38,349 bases of DNA. Origin: an uncultured Clostridia bacterium (GTDB taxonomy: Bacteria > Bacillota > Clostridia > TANB77 > CAG-508). The stretch covers positions 1-38,349 of the forward strand of contig CANQKB010000003.1 in the NCBI GenBank assembly GCA_947624405.1, read 5' to 3'. The notes beneath the pieces were generated by a model. It ran no database searches. It worked only from the letters and a program-made list of their open reading frames with translations, and was not told the origin of the DNA. A program made the translations under genes and the position numbers. Positions within the stretch are counted from its first letter, which is position 1. Each line of letters begins with the position of its first letter. Of this stretch, positions 10,611 through 20,692 are shown piece by piece.

Positions 10611-12110
10611 CTATTCATCTAGTGTAGCATATTTATATCCAAATACAATCATCATCCAATAAAATGTTAATACTAAATCTGGAACACCCATACAAAATGC
10701 AACTGTAGTACTTATAATGCTTATCAAAAACATTACACTAACAGACTCATTTTGCTTTCTATACTTCATTAATGCTTTCACTACAACAAATAAAATATAG
10801 AAAAATGCAATTATTCCTACAATTCCTGCATTTAACAAAATATTAGTAAATAAACTAAATGTTCTGTATGAGCCAAATCCAAGACCAAATATTGGAGAAT
10901 ATCTAAACATCTCTAGACCTATCATGTCTCCAGATAATCTTTCTTGTCCTGATCCTGATGTCAATTTATCTATAGTCATCTGTTTTAATGTTTTCAATAC
11001 ATTTTGAAATACTGATTCATATTGTGGTGGTTCTTCTGTAGTTACTTGTTGGGTTGGTTGTTCAACTTGTATTCTGTGAATTGTTCCTATCTTATATCCA
11101 ACTTTCATAAATCCTAAGCATAAAATTCCCGCTACTGCAATTGATGCAACCGTTGTAACAAGCATTTTTAAGAAATTCTTTCCTTTATTGTCTAGTTCAC
11201 CATTTTTTATATATCCAAATAATATGTATAAACCATATAATCCATATGCAGCAATTAATCCAACATATGTAGTACTAGATGTTGTAAGTACTGCACATGA
11301 TGTTGCTAATAATAAAACTGCAAAGGTCTTAATATATTTTTTTGTTTTTATCCTTTCCTTTAAAGCTAAAAATGTACCTAAAGCAAATGGTATAAAACAA
11401 ATCAAATTAACAGCAAATGTAGATGGTTCTAATGCAATAGAGCAAATTCTTTTTACATTATTTGCGATTTGTTCATACCCCTGTTCTGCATAAATATTAT
11501 TATTAAATAAAAATGCAGGATATGGTATTCCTAAATAAAATCCTATAAATTGAAGTAATCCCCACACTATTGCAAATACTGAACTTGCACAAAAAACTCT
11601 TAAAAGGTCTCTTACTTCATCTTTTGTCTTTATTTTAAATGATAATACTATCATTATTACAAATACAAATGTTACTATTATACCTTGTGTTACATTCGCC
11701 ATACCAAATTTTAGCCTTGCTGGTTCTCCGTGAATATCTATATAATCAACTGATATTCCAGTTACAACAAGTGCTAATTCACCTAATAATATAGCAATAA
11801 TAAATATTAGGAAAGCTAATGCTAATTTATTTTCTTTAAATTTTTGTACCCAATCTTTAAAAAATTCTTTATTTATTTTTGGTTTTGATTTTATAAAATT
11901 TACAAATTGTCTTAATAGCCAAATGGCTCCTGTAAATTCAAAAGTTTGTATTGGTGTAGTAGTAGCATTTATATGCATTAATTCTGTTGCTGTAAATGTT
12001 GATAAAAATACCATTATGTATAATAATAGCTTTTCATTCTTAAAAAAAGCATATATTGATAATATTATTGTAATAACTCCAATTATTGTTATTTCCATTT
12101 GTATAACCAT
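10611..12110 (-). CDS. O-antigen ligase/polymerase-like membrane protein
   Basis: Multi-TM; SIALEPSTFAVNLICFIPFALG and FGLGFGSYRTFSLFTN regions resemble Wzy/WaaL family proteins; cluster context. Confidence 0.72.
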   Translation of the reverse strand: MVIQMEITIIGVITIILSIYAFFKNEKLLLYIMVFLSTFTATELMHINATTTPIQTFEFTGAIWLLRQFVNFIKSKPKINKEFFKDWVQKFKENKLALAFLIFIIAILLGELALVVTGISVDYIDIHGEPARLKFGMANVTQGIIVTFVFVIMIVLSFKIKTKDEVRDLLRVFCASSVFAIVWGLLQFIGFYLGIPYPAFLFNNNIYAEQGYEQIANNVKRICSIALEPSTFAVNLICFIPFALGTFLALKERIKTKKYIKTFAVLLLATSCAVLTTSSTTYVGLIAAYGLYGLYILFGYIKNGELDNKGKNFLKMLVTTVASIAVAGILCLGFMKVGYKIGTIHRIQVEQPTQQVTTEEPPQYESVFQNVLKTLKQMTIDKLTSGSGQERLSGDMIGLEMFRYSPIFGLGFGSYRTFSLFTNILLNAGIVGIIAFFYILFVVVKALMKYRKQNESVSVMFLISIISTTVAFCMGVPDLVLTFYWMMIVFGYKYATLDE

Positions 12111-12148
12111 TCCTTTCTAAGGAACAAACAAGTTTGCTCTTCTCTTTT

Positions 12149-13232
12149 CTACTGTTTATTATATAATTCAAATATTTCTTGTATTTCTTTGCTTGTTTTT
12201 TTCCAATCAAATCTTTTTGCCCAAGCAATTCTTTTTTCGATATCTTCCTTTGTATCTACTCTGTTAATTTCTTCCTTAATTACTCTTGCCATTTCCTCTA
12301 TATCTTTAGGATTAAAGTATGGTATAACATTCCCTCCTACTTCTGTAAGTGATGATGTATTTGAACTTACTACCTTTGTTCCACAAGCCATTGCTTCTAT
12401 TACAGGCAATCCAAAGCCCTCATACAAAGATGGAAATACAAATAGCTCTACTAAATTATATAAATCTACCAATTCATCTTCTGTAACAATTCCAGTATGA
12501 ATTGTATTTTTTTCTATACTTAGCTCTTTTTCTTTATCTCCTAGAATATTATAGTTTTCAAAGGCTTTTCCAACTAAAATCAAGGCATATTCATCATTAT
12601 TTTCAATTTTACTAAATGCTTCCAAAAGTCTTTCTAAATTTTTATGAGGTTTTAAATTTCCAACATACATAAGTAATTTCTTATCTCTTGGAATTCCAAA
12701 TTTTTTATATAGATAATCTATACTTTCTTTTGGTTTATTTACTAAATTATCTTTTACACCCAAATAGACTACTTTTATTTTATTTTCATCTACTTTAAAA
12801 AATTTTATTAAATCTTTCTTAGTATTTTCAGAAACAGTAAGTATAATCTTTGATTTTTTTATTGCAATTTTCATCATTAATTTTGCATAATATTTTGCAA
12901 ATTTATTTGATAAAAATTCTGAATACACTAAATGCGTTAAATCATGTATTGTAACTATCATATCTCCTCTATAAAATATTGGCACATTATAATGAGGAAC
13001 ATGCAAGAGGTCAGGTTTATGTTTTTTTAACTCCTTATATGGAAATTTAAGTTGTTCTTTAATACCATATATTGGAACATCAAACTCTATAAACTCCTTT
13101 ATCTCTTTTATGTCCTTAATTTCTTCCTTTTTACCGAAGTGCAATATCATAGCTATTATTTTTTATTAAATTCTGTATATAAGTTCCAATGCCAGACATA
13201 TTATACATTCTAGCATCTACTGCTATTTTCAT
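12149..13232 (-). CDS. Glycosyltransferase, GT4-like; two frames joined by +1 shift at CGG 13134-13136
   Basis: MKIAVDARMYNMSGIGTYIQNLIKNNSYDIAL + GKKEEIKDIKE...FPSLYEGFGLPVIEAMACGTKVVSSN; shift restores a complete N-terminal Rossmann start. Confidence 0.9.
13134..13136 (-). other. CGG frameshift site, glycosyltransferase: CTT|C|GGT AAA
   Basis: Codon 33 from ATG at 13232; zero frame is CGG TAA. Confidence 0.9.
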
Positions 13233-13250
13233 CTGTTTCAACTACCTTTT

Positions 13251-14184
13251 CTAAATTGATTTATAAAAATCGTACATACTTTTTAAAACTTTTTCTAAAT
13301 CATTTTCTATTTTTTCATCTTTCATAATTTTATCAAGTTTTTCCGTATCCGCACAAATATATGGAGTATCAACTGCTCTAATTTTACTTTGGTCAACAAT
13401 TACATCAATTTTTTTATCTGAAAAAGATATAATTTTATCTAATACTTCTTTCATTTGGTACGATTTTCCAGAGCCCACATTAAATACATCAAATCCATTT
13501 TCATGGTTTTCAAGTATTTTTCTATATGCTCTTACAACATATCTTACATCACTTAAGTCTCTATATGCCGATAAATTTCCTATATAAATTTTTCCTTCAC
13601 CATCTTCTTTTGAAGCTTCTGCTACTTGTTTACAAAAACTTGGAAGAGCGAAATTATCAGCTTGCCCAACTCCTGTGTGATTAAAACTTCTTGTACATAC
13701 TATATTTAATCCATATGATTTTGCATACATTTTTGCAATATTTTCACCGAGCAATTTTTGATATTCCATATGGATTATTTGCATCTAAGACATCTGTTTC
13801 TTTAAGTGGTGTATCCTTTTGTACATACTCTTCACTTGAACCTATAAGAAGTATTTTGCATTCTGGCAAATTTTCTTTTATACATTCTAAAATATTTATT
13901 GTTCCAATACAATTAACATTTATTGTTTGTTCTGGCATTTTCCATGATAAACCTACTGAGCTTATTGCTGCTAAATTTATAAGATATTCTGGTTTATACT
14001 GATTTAAAATACGTGCTATATTTTCTTTATCTAATATATTTATTTTCTCATATTTTACATCATAATCATATCTGAAAGAATCTGATGTATCTCCTGCAAT
14101 TACCTCATATCCACTATCTATGTATTCCTTAATAAGGTATCCTCCAACAAATCCATTGGCTCCTATTATAAACACTTTTTTCAT
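13251..14184 (-). CDS. rmd: GDP-6-deoxy-D-mannose reductase-like SDR; two ORFs joined by +1 shift at CGG 13747-13749
   Basis: GANGFVGGYLIKEY, NPYGISKIA+GENIAKMYAKSYGLNIVCTRSFNHTGVGQ; next to gmd. Confidence 0.85.
13747..13749 (-). other. CGG frameshift site, rmd: GCT|C|GGT GAA
   Basis: Codon 146; zero frame is CGG TGA. Confidence 0.9.
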
Positions 14185-14191
14185 TATTAAA

Positions 14192-15202
14192 TCATTCCTT
14201 TACTAATTTCAAATCATTTTCAACCATTAATTTAGCAAGTTGTTTATAATCGATTTCTCTTTTCCATCCAAGTTTTTGTTCTGCCTTAGTAGGATCTCCT
14301 ATAAGCAATTCTACTTCTGCAGGTCTAAAGAATTTTGGATTTACTTTTACTACCTTTTTATCTGTTCCTTTTAATGTTGCATATTCATTTACACCTTCTC
14401 CATGCCATTCTATTTCCATTCCGCCTGCTTCAAATGCAAGTGTAACAAATTCTCTAACTTCATGTGTTTCTCCTGTTGCTACAACATAATCATCTGCTTT
14501 TTCTTGTTGTAGCATAAGCCACATAGCTTTTACATAATCTCTTGAATGTCCCCAATCTCTTTTGGCACTCAAATTTCCAAGTTCTAAGAAATCTTGCATT
14601 CCATTTTTTATTTTAGCTACTGCCATTGTTATTTTTCTTGTAACAAATTCTTCTCCTCTTCTTTCTGATTCATGGTTAAATAATATTCCTGAACATGCAT
14701 ACATTCCATAACTTTCTCTATAATTTTTTGTAATCCAATGTCCATATAATTTTGCAACTCCATATGGGCTTCTTGGATAAAATGGTGTAGTTTCTTTTTG
14801 TGGTATTTCTTGAACTTTACCAAACATTTCACTTGTAGAAGCTTGATAAAATCTTGCATCTGGTTTTACTGTTCTTATTGCTTCTAACATATTTAAAACT
14901 CCTATTCCATCAATCTCAGCAGTACCAATTGGTGTATCCCATGATGTTGCCACAAAACTTTGTGCTGCCAAATTATATACTTCATCTGGGTTTGCAATTT
15001 TTACGGCTTGAATAAGTGAAGCTAAATCTGTCATATCAGCATAAATTAATTTTACTTTATCTTTTAAGTGCGCAATATTTCCATAATCTACTGTACTTTT
15101 TCTTCTCCAAATTCCATAAACTTCATATCCTTTTTCTAAAAGTAATTCTGTCAAATATGAACCATCTTGTCCTGTAATTCCTGTAATTAATGCTCTTTTC
15201 AT
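14192..15202 (-). CDS. gmd: GDP-mannose 4,6-dehydratase
   Basis: [66 protein letters not shown]. Confidence 0.97.
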   Translation of the reverse strand: MKRALITGITGQDGSYLTELLLEKGYEVYGIWRRKSTVDYGNIAHLKDKVKLIYADMTDLASLIQAVKIANPDEVYNLAAQSFVATSWDTPIGTAEIDGIGVLNMLEAIRTVKPDARFYQASTSEMFGKVQEIPQKETTPFYPRSPYGVAKLYGHWITKNYRESYGMYACSGILFNHESERRGEEFVTRKITMAVAKIKNGMQDFLELGNLSAKRDWGHSRDYVKAMWLMLQQEKADDYVVATGETHEVREFVTLAFEAGGMEIEWHGEGVNEYATLKGTDKKVVKVNPKFFRPAEVELLIGDPTKAEQKLGWKREIDYKQLAKLMVENDLKLVKE

Positions 15203-16303
15203 TTATACTTCCTCCATTTTTTCTTTATACTTTTCATTTATAAAATCTATCATCTGTCTTCTAAATTCTTTTTCATCAAATTTAACAGCATGTTCTCTTA
15301 TTACATTTTTATCAAATTGTAATTCTTCGAACTTCTCTATAGCTTTTTCTAAATCTTCTACTGTTTGATTTTTAAATAATATTCCAGTTTTTCCATCTAC
15401 TACTGTATCTAGTGCTCCCCCTCTACCAAAAGCAATTACTGGTTTTCCACAACTTTCTGCTTCTACTGGAACTATTCCAAAATCTTCTTCTCCAGGAAAT
15501 AGCAATGCTTTACACTCTGACATATATTTTTTTACAACGTCATCTGGTTGTCTACCCATAAAAGTAACATATTCTTTATTCGCAAGTGCTTCAAGATGTT
15601 CTCTTTCTGGTCCATCACCTATAATTACTAATTTTTTATGAAGATTGCTACATGCCTGTACTGCCAAATCATATCTTTTATATTTAACAAGTCTAGATAC
15701 TACAAAATAATAATCTCCATCATTTGGTGAAGGTTTAAATAATTCCGTTCTAACTGGTGGAAAAATTACTTCTGCTTCTCTTCTGTAATGCTTATTTATT
15801 CTTTTCTTTACTTCATTTGATATTCCAATAAATTCATCAACTCTTTGTGCTGAATCAAAGTCCCATAATCTCATATAGTTCATAAAATATCTAATTAATT
15901 TAGTTTTCATTTTTGACATTCCGTCTGTATATTCGTCTCTCATCTCCCATGCATAACGCATTGGTGTATAACAATAACAAATATGTAATGTGTGTGGTCC
16001 TGTAATTATTCCCTTTGAACAAGCAGAACAACTACTTATCACGACATCATATTCATTTAAATTAAATTCTTCAAATGCTTTAGGAAGAAATGGCAAATAT
16101 TTTTTATGATTATACTCTTTATCTTTTTTCTTCTGCAATGATGATGTAATTATATTCATTTTTTTAAATTCTTCGTCCATTTTATCTGGTAAATAAAAAC
16201 TTGTATATATTGGTGCTTCTGGAAAGCATTTATGTAAATTAATCACTACTTGTTCTGCTCCTCCCATATTTGTTAACCAATCATGGACTATTGCTACTTT
16301 CAT
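15203..16303 (-). CDS. Glycosyltransferase, GT4 (mannosyltransferase-like)
   Basis: MKVAIVHDWLTNMGGAEQVV, CYCYTPMRYAWEM, FPGEEDFGIVPVEAESCGKPVIAFGRGGALDTV. Confidence 0.9.
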   Translation of the reverse strand: MKVAIVHDWLTNMGGAEQVVINLHKCFPEAPIYTSFYLPDKMDEEFKKMNIITSSLQKKKDKEYNHKKYLPFLPKAFEEFNLNEYDVVISSCSACSKGIITGPHTLHICYCYTPMRYAWEMRDEYTDGMSKMKTKLIRYFMNYMRLWDFDSAQRVDEFIGISNEVKKRINKHYRREAEVIFPPVRTELFKPSPNDGDYYFVVSRLVKYKRYDLAVQACSNLHKKLVIIGDGPEREHLEALANKEYVTFMGRQPDDVVKKYMSECKALLFPGEEDFGIVPVEAESCGKPVIAFGRGGALDTVVDGKTGILFKNQTVEDLEKAIEKFEELQFDKNVIREHAVKFDEKEFRRQMIDFINEKYKEKMEEV

Positions 16304-16336
16304 TATCTTTCCCCCTGTAATTCAAACAATATTTTT

Positions 16337-17386
16337 CTAATTATTCATATACTTTTCTCTAAAAGAATGTACTTTACTGATGCTTTCCTTTTTACCTATA
16401 ACTAGTACATCATCTGTATCTATACAGAATAAATCTTCTGCATCTATTAGTAAAATTTTTTTATTGTCTCCATATATAACATTATTTTTTGAATCACATG
16501 CTTTTACATTTCCATTTAAGATGTTACCATTTTCATCTTTTTGGATATATCTTTCTAATGCATTCCATGAGCCAATATCATCCCATCCAAAATTTCCTGG
16601 TACTACATAGATATTTTTTGATTTTTCCATGACTGCATAATCTATAGATATTGCTTCACATTTTGGATAAATATTTTTTAGTTCTTCTATATAATTTTTA
16701 TCACTTATCTTTGGTAAATTTTTTAATTTAGAATAATCTAAATAATTTTCTTCAAGCTCATTTAAAATATTGTTTACATCAAATATAAACATACCTGCAT
16801 TCCATAAATATGTACCTGAATTCAAATATTCTTTTGCTTTTTCTATATCTGGCTTTTCTACAAATCTATCTACTTTTATTACTTTTCCTGTTTGTTTTTC
16901 AAATTTTATGTATCCATAGCCTGTCTCTGGTCTATTAGGTGTGATGCCTATCGTTACAATTGCTTTTTTATTCTCATTTTTTACATATTCATATGCTGAA
17001 TTTAAAATATCGCAAAATCCATCTGTGTTTTTTATTGCGTGATCTGAAGGAAGTACTGCTATTGTTGCATCTTCGTATATTTGCTTTATATATAATGCTG
17101 AAAGCAATATACAAGGTGCTGTATTTCTTCCTTCTGGTTCTATTATTATATTTTTATCTGGTATTTCATTAAGATTTTCTTTTACTAATTCTTTATATTT
17201 TTCACATGTTACAACAAATATTCTTTCTTTCGGTATTATTTTTAATAATCTATCATATGTTAACTGTATCATCGTTTTTTCATTATCTATTAATTTCAAA
17301 AACTGTTTTGGTAATTTTTCCGTAGACTTTGGCCAAAACCTTGTACCTTTTCCTCCTGCCATTATTAGTGCACAAAACATAATCAT
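16337..17386 (-). CDS. manC: Mannose-1-phosphate guanylyltransferase
   Basis: ALIMAGGKGTRFWPKSTEKLPKQFL, VLPSDHAI, VEKPDIEKAKEYL, WNAGMFIF, FGWDDIGSWNAL. Confidence 0.95.
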   Translation of the reverse strand: MIMFCALIMAGGKGTRFWPKSTEKLPKQFLKLIDNEKTMIQLTYDRLLKIIPKERIFVVTCEKYKELVKENLNEIPDKNIIIEPEGRNTAPCILLSALYIKQIYEDATIAVLPSDHAIKNTDGFCDILNSAYEYVKNENKKAIVTIGITPNRPETGYGYIKFEKQTGKVIKVDRFVEKPDIEKAKEYLNSGTYLWNAGMFIFDVNNILNELEENYLDYSKLKNLPKISDKNYIEELKNIYPKCEAISIDYAVMEKSKNIYVVPGNFGWDDIGSWNALERYIQKDENGNILNGNVKACDSKNNVIYGDNKKILLIDAEDLFCIDTDDVLVIGKKESISKVHSFREKYMNN

Positions 17387-17520
17387 TCCTCCATTTATTG
17401 GTCAAATATTGGTTTCAATAAAACACACAACTATTATATATAATATAGAAAAAAATATCAAGTAAATTTATAATTTATTTAAAAAAATGTTACAATTTAG
17501 TGAATTTTAATTAGTCGCTA

Positions 17521-17660
17521 AGCCTGAAAATAGTTGTTTTTACATTCACTTGGTGTCGCAATCTCCAAATGGTATTTTTATATGTCGATTGCTCCAATTC
17601 GCACTCGCTTCGCTCGTTTGATTGCTTACGCGTTCATTTCAAAACAACTATTTTCAGGCT
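17521..17660. repeat. Palindromic intergenic element, copy 1
   Basis: Perfect 20-bp arms AGCCTGAAAATAGTTGTTTT/AAAACAACTATTTTCAGGCT around a core shared with 24462-24601 and 32261-32399. Confidence 0.95.
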
Positions 17661-17685
17661 TTTTATAAATTTCACTGAACTGTTG

Positions 17686-17734
17686 TTACAATTCACATCT
17701 CAACTAGCTAAGCGTGGAGGAATGTGAATTGTAA
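17686..17734. repeat. Inverted repeat/hairpin adjoining palindromic element copy 1
   Basis: TTACAATTCACAT (17686-17698) / ATGTGAATTGTAA (17722-17734), 23-nt loop. Confidence 0.8.
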
Positions 17735-17770
17735 AAAATAAGATGAGGTTTTAACCCCACCCTATTTTTT
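17733..17770 (-). terminator. Intrinsic terminator downstream of the 17778-19115 gene
   Basis: Minus strand AAAAAATAGGGTGGGGTT aa AACCTCATCTTATTTTTT, imperfect stem including G-U pairs, followed by T tract. Confidence 0.75.
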
Positions 17771-17777
17771 ATATAAT

Positions 17778-19115
17778 TTACACATTAGCTTCAGTATTAG
17801 TCTCTCTTTTATTAAATTGATATAATACAATTATGCCGACACCAAGTAGGAATGTAATAATCGAGAATATCCAACCAACATATGGAAGATGTCTAATAAT
17901 CCATAATACTATTGAAGTTAATCCAATTAATAACAACTTAAACCAAGTGTTATTTCCTTTTCCAATTTTATCTGCTATAAAGCTTGATATTGCAAGAGCC
18001 ACAACAAATGCTTGTAATAAGAATAGTAACATTCCTGCTACAAGAATTGTAACTCCTAGATATGCTCCAATACCTGTTATAAATAGTAATACTGGTAAAA
18101 CTACGACAAGCACTGTGACTGGAATTCCTATAATAAGCGATATAACACCTTTTACAGAAATATAATTCTTTGCATTTTCTACAAATTTTGGTGCTAAGAA
18201 TATGAAGCATCCAAACAATACTAAATCAAATACTAATGTAGTAATTGCACTTATAACATAATCTAAAATACTTTTACCTTGATTTGCACTATCTGTACTT
18301 ATTTTCTCATTATAATGAGTTTCTCCTTCTACTTTAATTTTATCAATATTTTCTGCTTCATTAGATGCAGTATAATTGAAATCGCCACTTATTGTGAGTT
18401 TTTCTTCTTCAATAGGACATGTGATTGTATTTGCTATTGCATTTACATCTCTTCCTACTAAACCTGTTAAATACAAATAATTTGTATAAACTCTTAAATC
18501 TCTTCCTATATATGCATTCTCACCAAATGTAAGACTATCTGTTGCACATACATAAGCATTATATGCTAATCCATCGATTTCCATTGCTTTTGTAAATGCA
18601 AATATATTTGATTGGACAAATGCATTTTCTGTAAATTTGATAGATTCAGAAGCATAAATGAATAAATCACCATCAATATAAGATGAAACAGTTACATTTT
18701 TACCAAAAATATAAACATTACCAACTACATCTTCTGTTAATTCATAAGTATCATCAGTAGAGTATATATATAAATCTTCATCGCGATATGGGAGTTCCTC
18801 TTCTGCTGTTTCCTCTCCTTCTTCACCTTCTGTTGTTTGTTCTCCTTCAATTCCTTGCTCTTCTTCACCATTTGTTTCATCAGTAGAACCTTCTTCTGGT
18901 TCTGTTGCATTTTCTTCATTCGTTGGTGTTTCTTCACCACTTTCAGGTGTTGTTTCATCTGTATTTTCTACTACTTCGTCTGTATTAACCTCTTCTGCAT
19001 ATACCTTTCCATAAAAACACATACTTAAAGTTAATAACATAACTATTAAAACTATTGTAAAAGTTTTTATTTTTTTCATTTTGTACCTCCATATTTTTTT
19101 ATTTACTATATCCAT
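17778..19115 (-). CDS. Polymer-forming (bactofilin-like) secreted/membrane protein
   Basis: Signal-like N-terminus, E/T-rich low-complexity linker, repetitive beta-type region (VVGNVYIFGKNVTVSSYIDGDLFIYASESI...), C-terminal TM segments. Confidence 0.7.
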   Translation of the reverse strand: MDIVNKKIWRYKMKKIKTFTIVLIVMLLTLSMCFYGKVYAEEVNTDEVVENTDETTPESGEETPTNEENATEPEEGSTDETNGEEEQGIEGEQTTEGEEGEETAEEELPYRDEDLYIYSTDDTYELTEDVVGNVYIFGKNVTVSSYIDGDLFIYASESIKFTENAFVQSNIFAFTKAMEIDGLAYNAYVCATDSLTFGENAYIGRDLRVYTNYLYLTGLVGRDVNAIANTITCPIEEEKLTISGDFNYTASNEAENIDKIKVEGETHYNEKISTDSANQGKSILDYVISAITTLVFDLVLFGCFIFLAPKFVENAKNYISVKGVISLIIGIPVTVLVVVLPVLLFITGIGAYLGVTILVAGMLLFLLQAFVVALAISSFIADKIGKGNNTWFKLLLIGLTSIVLWIIRHLPYVGWIFSIITFLLGVGIIVLYQFNKRETNTEANV

Positions 19116-19185
19116 TGAAACTTTTTTATTGCTTCACTGAATTAATTAACACTAGTTTCTTCTTTTATAATATTTAAGTTATTAT

Positions 19186-19704
19186 CTATTTCTTTACTAT
19201 TTCTCCAATATCATCAAGGCTTTTATTATAATCCTTTTTTATTTTTCTTCTTAAAAATATTATTTTTATTATAAAATATATTATAACAAAAGCTGCAACA
19301 GATAATATAACTTCGTTAAATGTATCATAATATTGCGAATATAAAGATATTAAATATGACGTAAATATCGCTATAATTAATAATTCTGTTCCATGTCCCC
19401 AAAGACTAGTCTTTTCTTTCCTATATGCAATCTCATACATTGTTATTACAGCAGATAATAATATAATAGATAGTACTCTTAAATCCATTAGATAATTATC
19501 TTTTGGTATGTTTGCCATTCCTAAATTTAGTGTTCCTAAATATATGAGAATAAATGCTCCAAAAATCACATTTTCGAATATTTTACCTGATATTTTTTCT
19601 TTTACTTGCTTTGGCATTTTCTTTTTGGCTTCTAATACTTTTCCAAGTTTTTCAATGTTTTCTGCCGTTTTAGGATTGTTTTTTTTCATATATTTTCCTT
19701 TCAA
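19186..19704 (-). CDS. Hypothetical membrane protein
   Basis: 172-aa ORF with four hydrophobic segments between annotated genes. Confidence 0.65.
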   Translation of the reverse strand: MKGKYMKKNNPKTAENIEKLGKVLEAKKKMPKQVKEKISGKIFENVIFGAFILIYLGTLNLGMANIPKDNYLMDLRVLSIILLSAVITMYEIAYRKEKTSLWGHGTELLIIAIFTSYLISLYSQYYDTFNEVILSVAAFVIIYFIIKIIFLRRKIKKDYNKSLDDIGEIVKK

Positions 19705-19722
19705 AAGAACTTACTACATCTT

Positions 19723-20604
19723 TTAAGCTCTTGGATGTGCTTTTTTATAAATATTCTGTATTGTTGCATCTTGGAATTGCATATATATTTGTGTTGAAGA
19801 TATATCAGAATGACCTAGCATTGTTTGAATCGCTTTTAAGTCTGCTCCATTCTGTAATAAATGCGTAGCAAACGAATGCCTTAATATATGCGGTGTTATT
19901 TCTTTCGTTATATGTGCCTGTTCTTTATAATATTTTACTATTTTCCAAAATCCTTGTCTTGTAAGTCTTTGACCATTTGTATTAACAAATAGTGCTTTAA
20001 CATTTTCATCTTTTATTAATATGTTTCTTGAATTTTCTATATAATCTTTTAACGCCTTTAGACTAAGACTGCCTAAAGGAATATTTCTTGATTTTTCTTT
20101 ACCTTTGCAGGTTACAAATCCTTCTTCTAGATTAACATCTTCTAAATTTAAAGATATTATTTCAGTAACTTTCATTCCTGTAGCGTATGCGAATTCTAAC
20201 ATTGCCTTATCTCTAATTCCCTTTAAGTCTACATTTTTAGGTTGTTCTAGCAATAATTCTACTTCTTGCGATGTTAATACTGATGGAATTTTCTTTTCAA
20301 TTTTAGGTGATTTTATTTGTTCTGTTGGATCTCTTCTTATTTTCTTAACTCTTAAAAGATATTGATAAAAAGCTCTAATTGATGCTAAACTTCTTGATAT
20401 AGTAGAGCTTTTCTTTCCATTTTCATTCATGTATTTTAGATATCCCCTTATTGCTTCTTCATCTACTTTTAAATAATTTAGGTTATTTTTTATTATATAA
20501 TCACTATATTGCATAATATCACGTCTATATGATTGTAAAGTGTTCTGTGATGCTCTTTTTTCATTTTCAATAAAATTTAAGAAATTTTTAATTTGCTTTT
20601 GCAT
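19723..20604 (-). CDS. xerD: Tyrosine recombinase (XerC/XerD-like)
   Basis: N-terminal SAM-like domain; YATGMKVTEIISLNLEDVNL; HILRHSFATHLLQNGADLKAIQTMLGHSDISSTQIYMQF. Confidence 0.93.
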   Translation of the reverse strand: MQKQIKNFLNFIENEKRASQNTLQSYRRDIMQYSDYIIKNNLNYLKVDEEAIRGYLKYMNENGKKSSTISRSLASIRAFYQYLLRVKKIRRDPTEQIKSPKIEKKIPSVLTSQEVELLLEQPKNVDLKGIRDKAMLEFAYATGMKVTEIISLNLEDVNLEEGFVTCKGKEKSRNIPLGSLSLKALKDYIENSRNILIKDENVKALFVNTNGQRLTRQGFWKIVKYYKEQAHITKEITPHILRHSFATHLLQNGADLKAIQTMLGHSDISSTQIYMQFQDATIQNIYKKAHPRA

Positions 20605-20692
20605 GATCCGTTCCTCCCAAAAAAGTATTTAACATAAGATACATATGTTATATCAAATTACGAAAAAAAAGTAAAGACTTTTTTTCAAATTT

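Noticed and set aside
17521-17660. Integron attC site or CRISPR repeat
   Set aside because: Arms do not match the RYYYAAC/GTTRRRY core consensus, no integrase or cassette array nearby; copies are kilobases apart, not arrayed with spacers.
19723-20604. Tyrosine recombinase as mobile-element integrase driving the repeats
   Set aside because: Sequence looks like a housekeeping XerC/D protein in conserved-gene context; no att-like duplications linked to it were seen.
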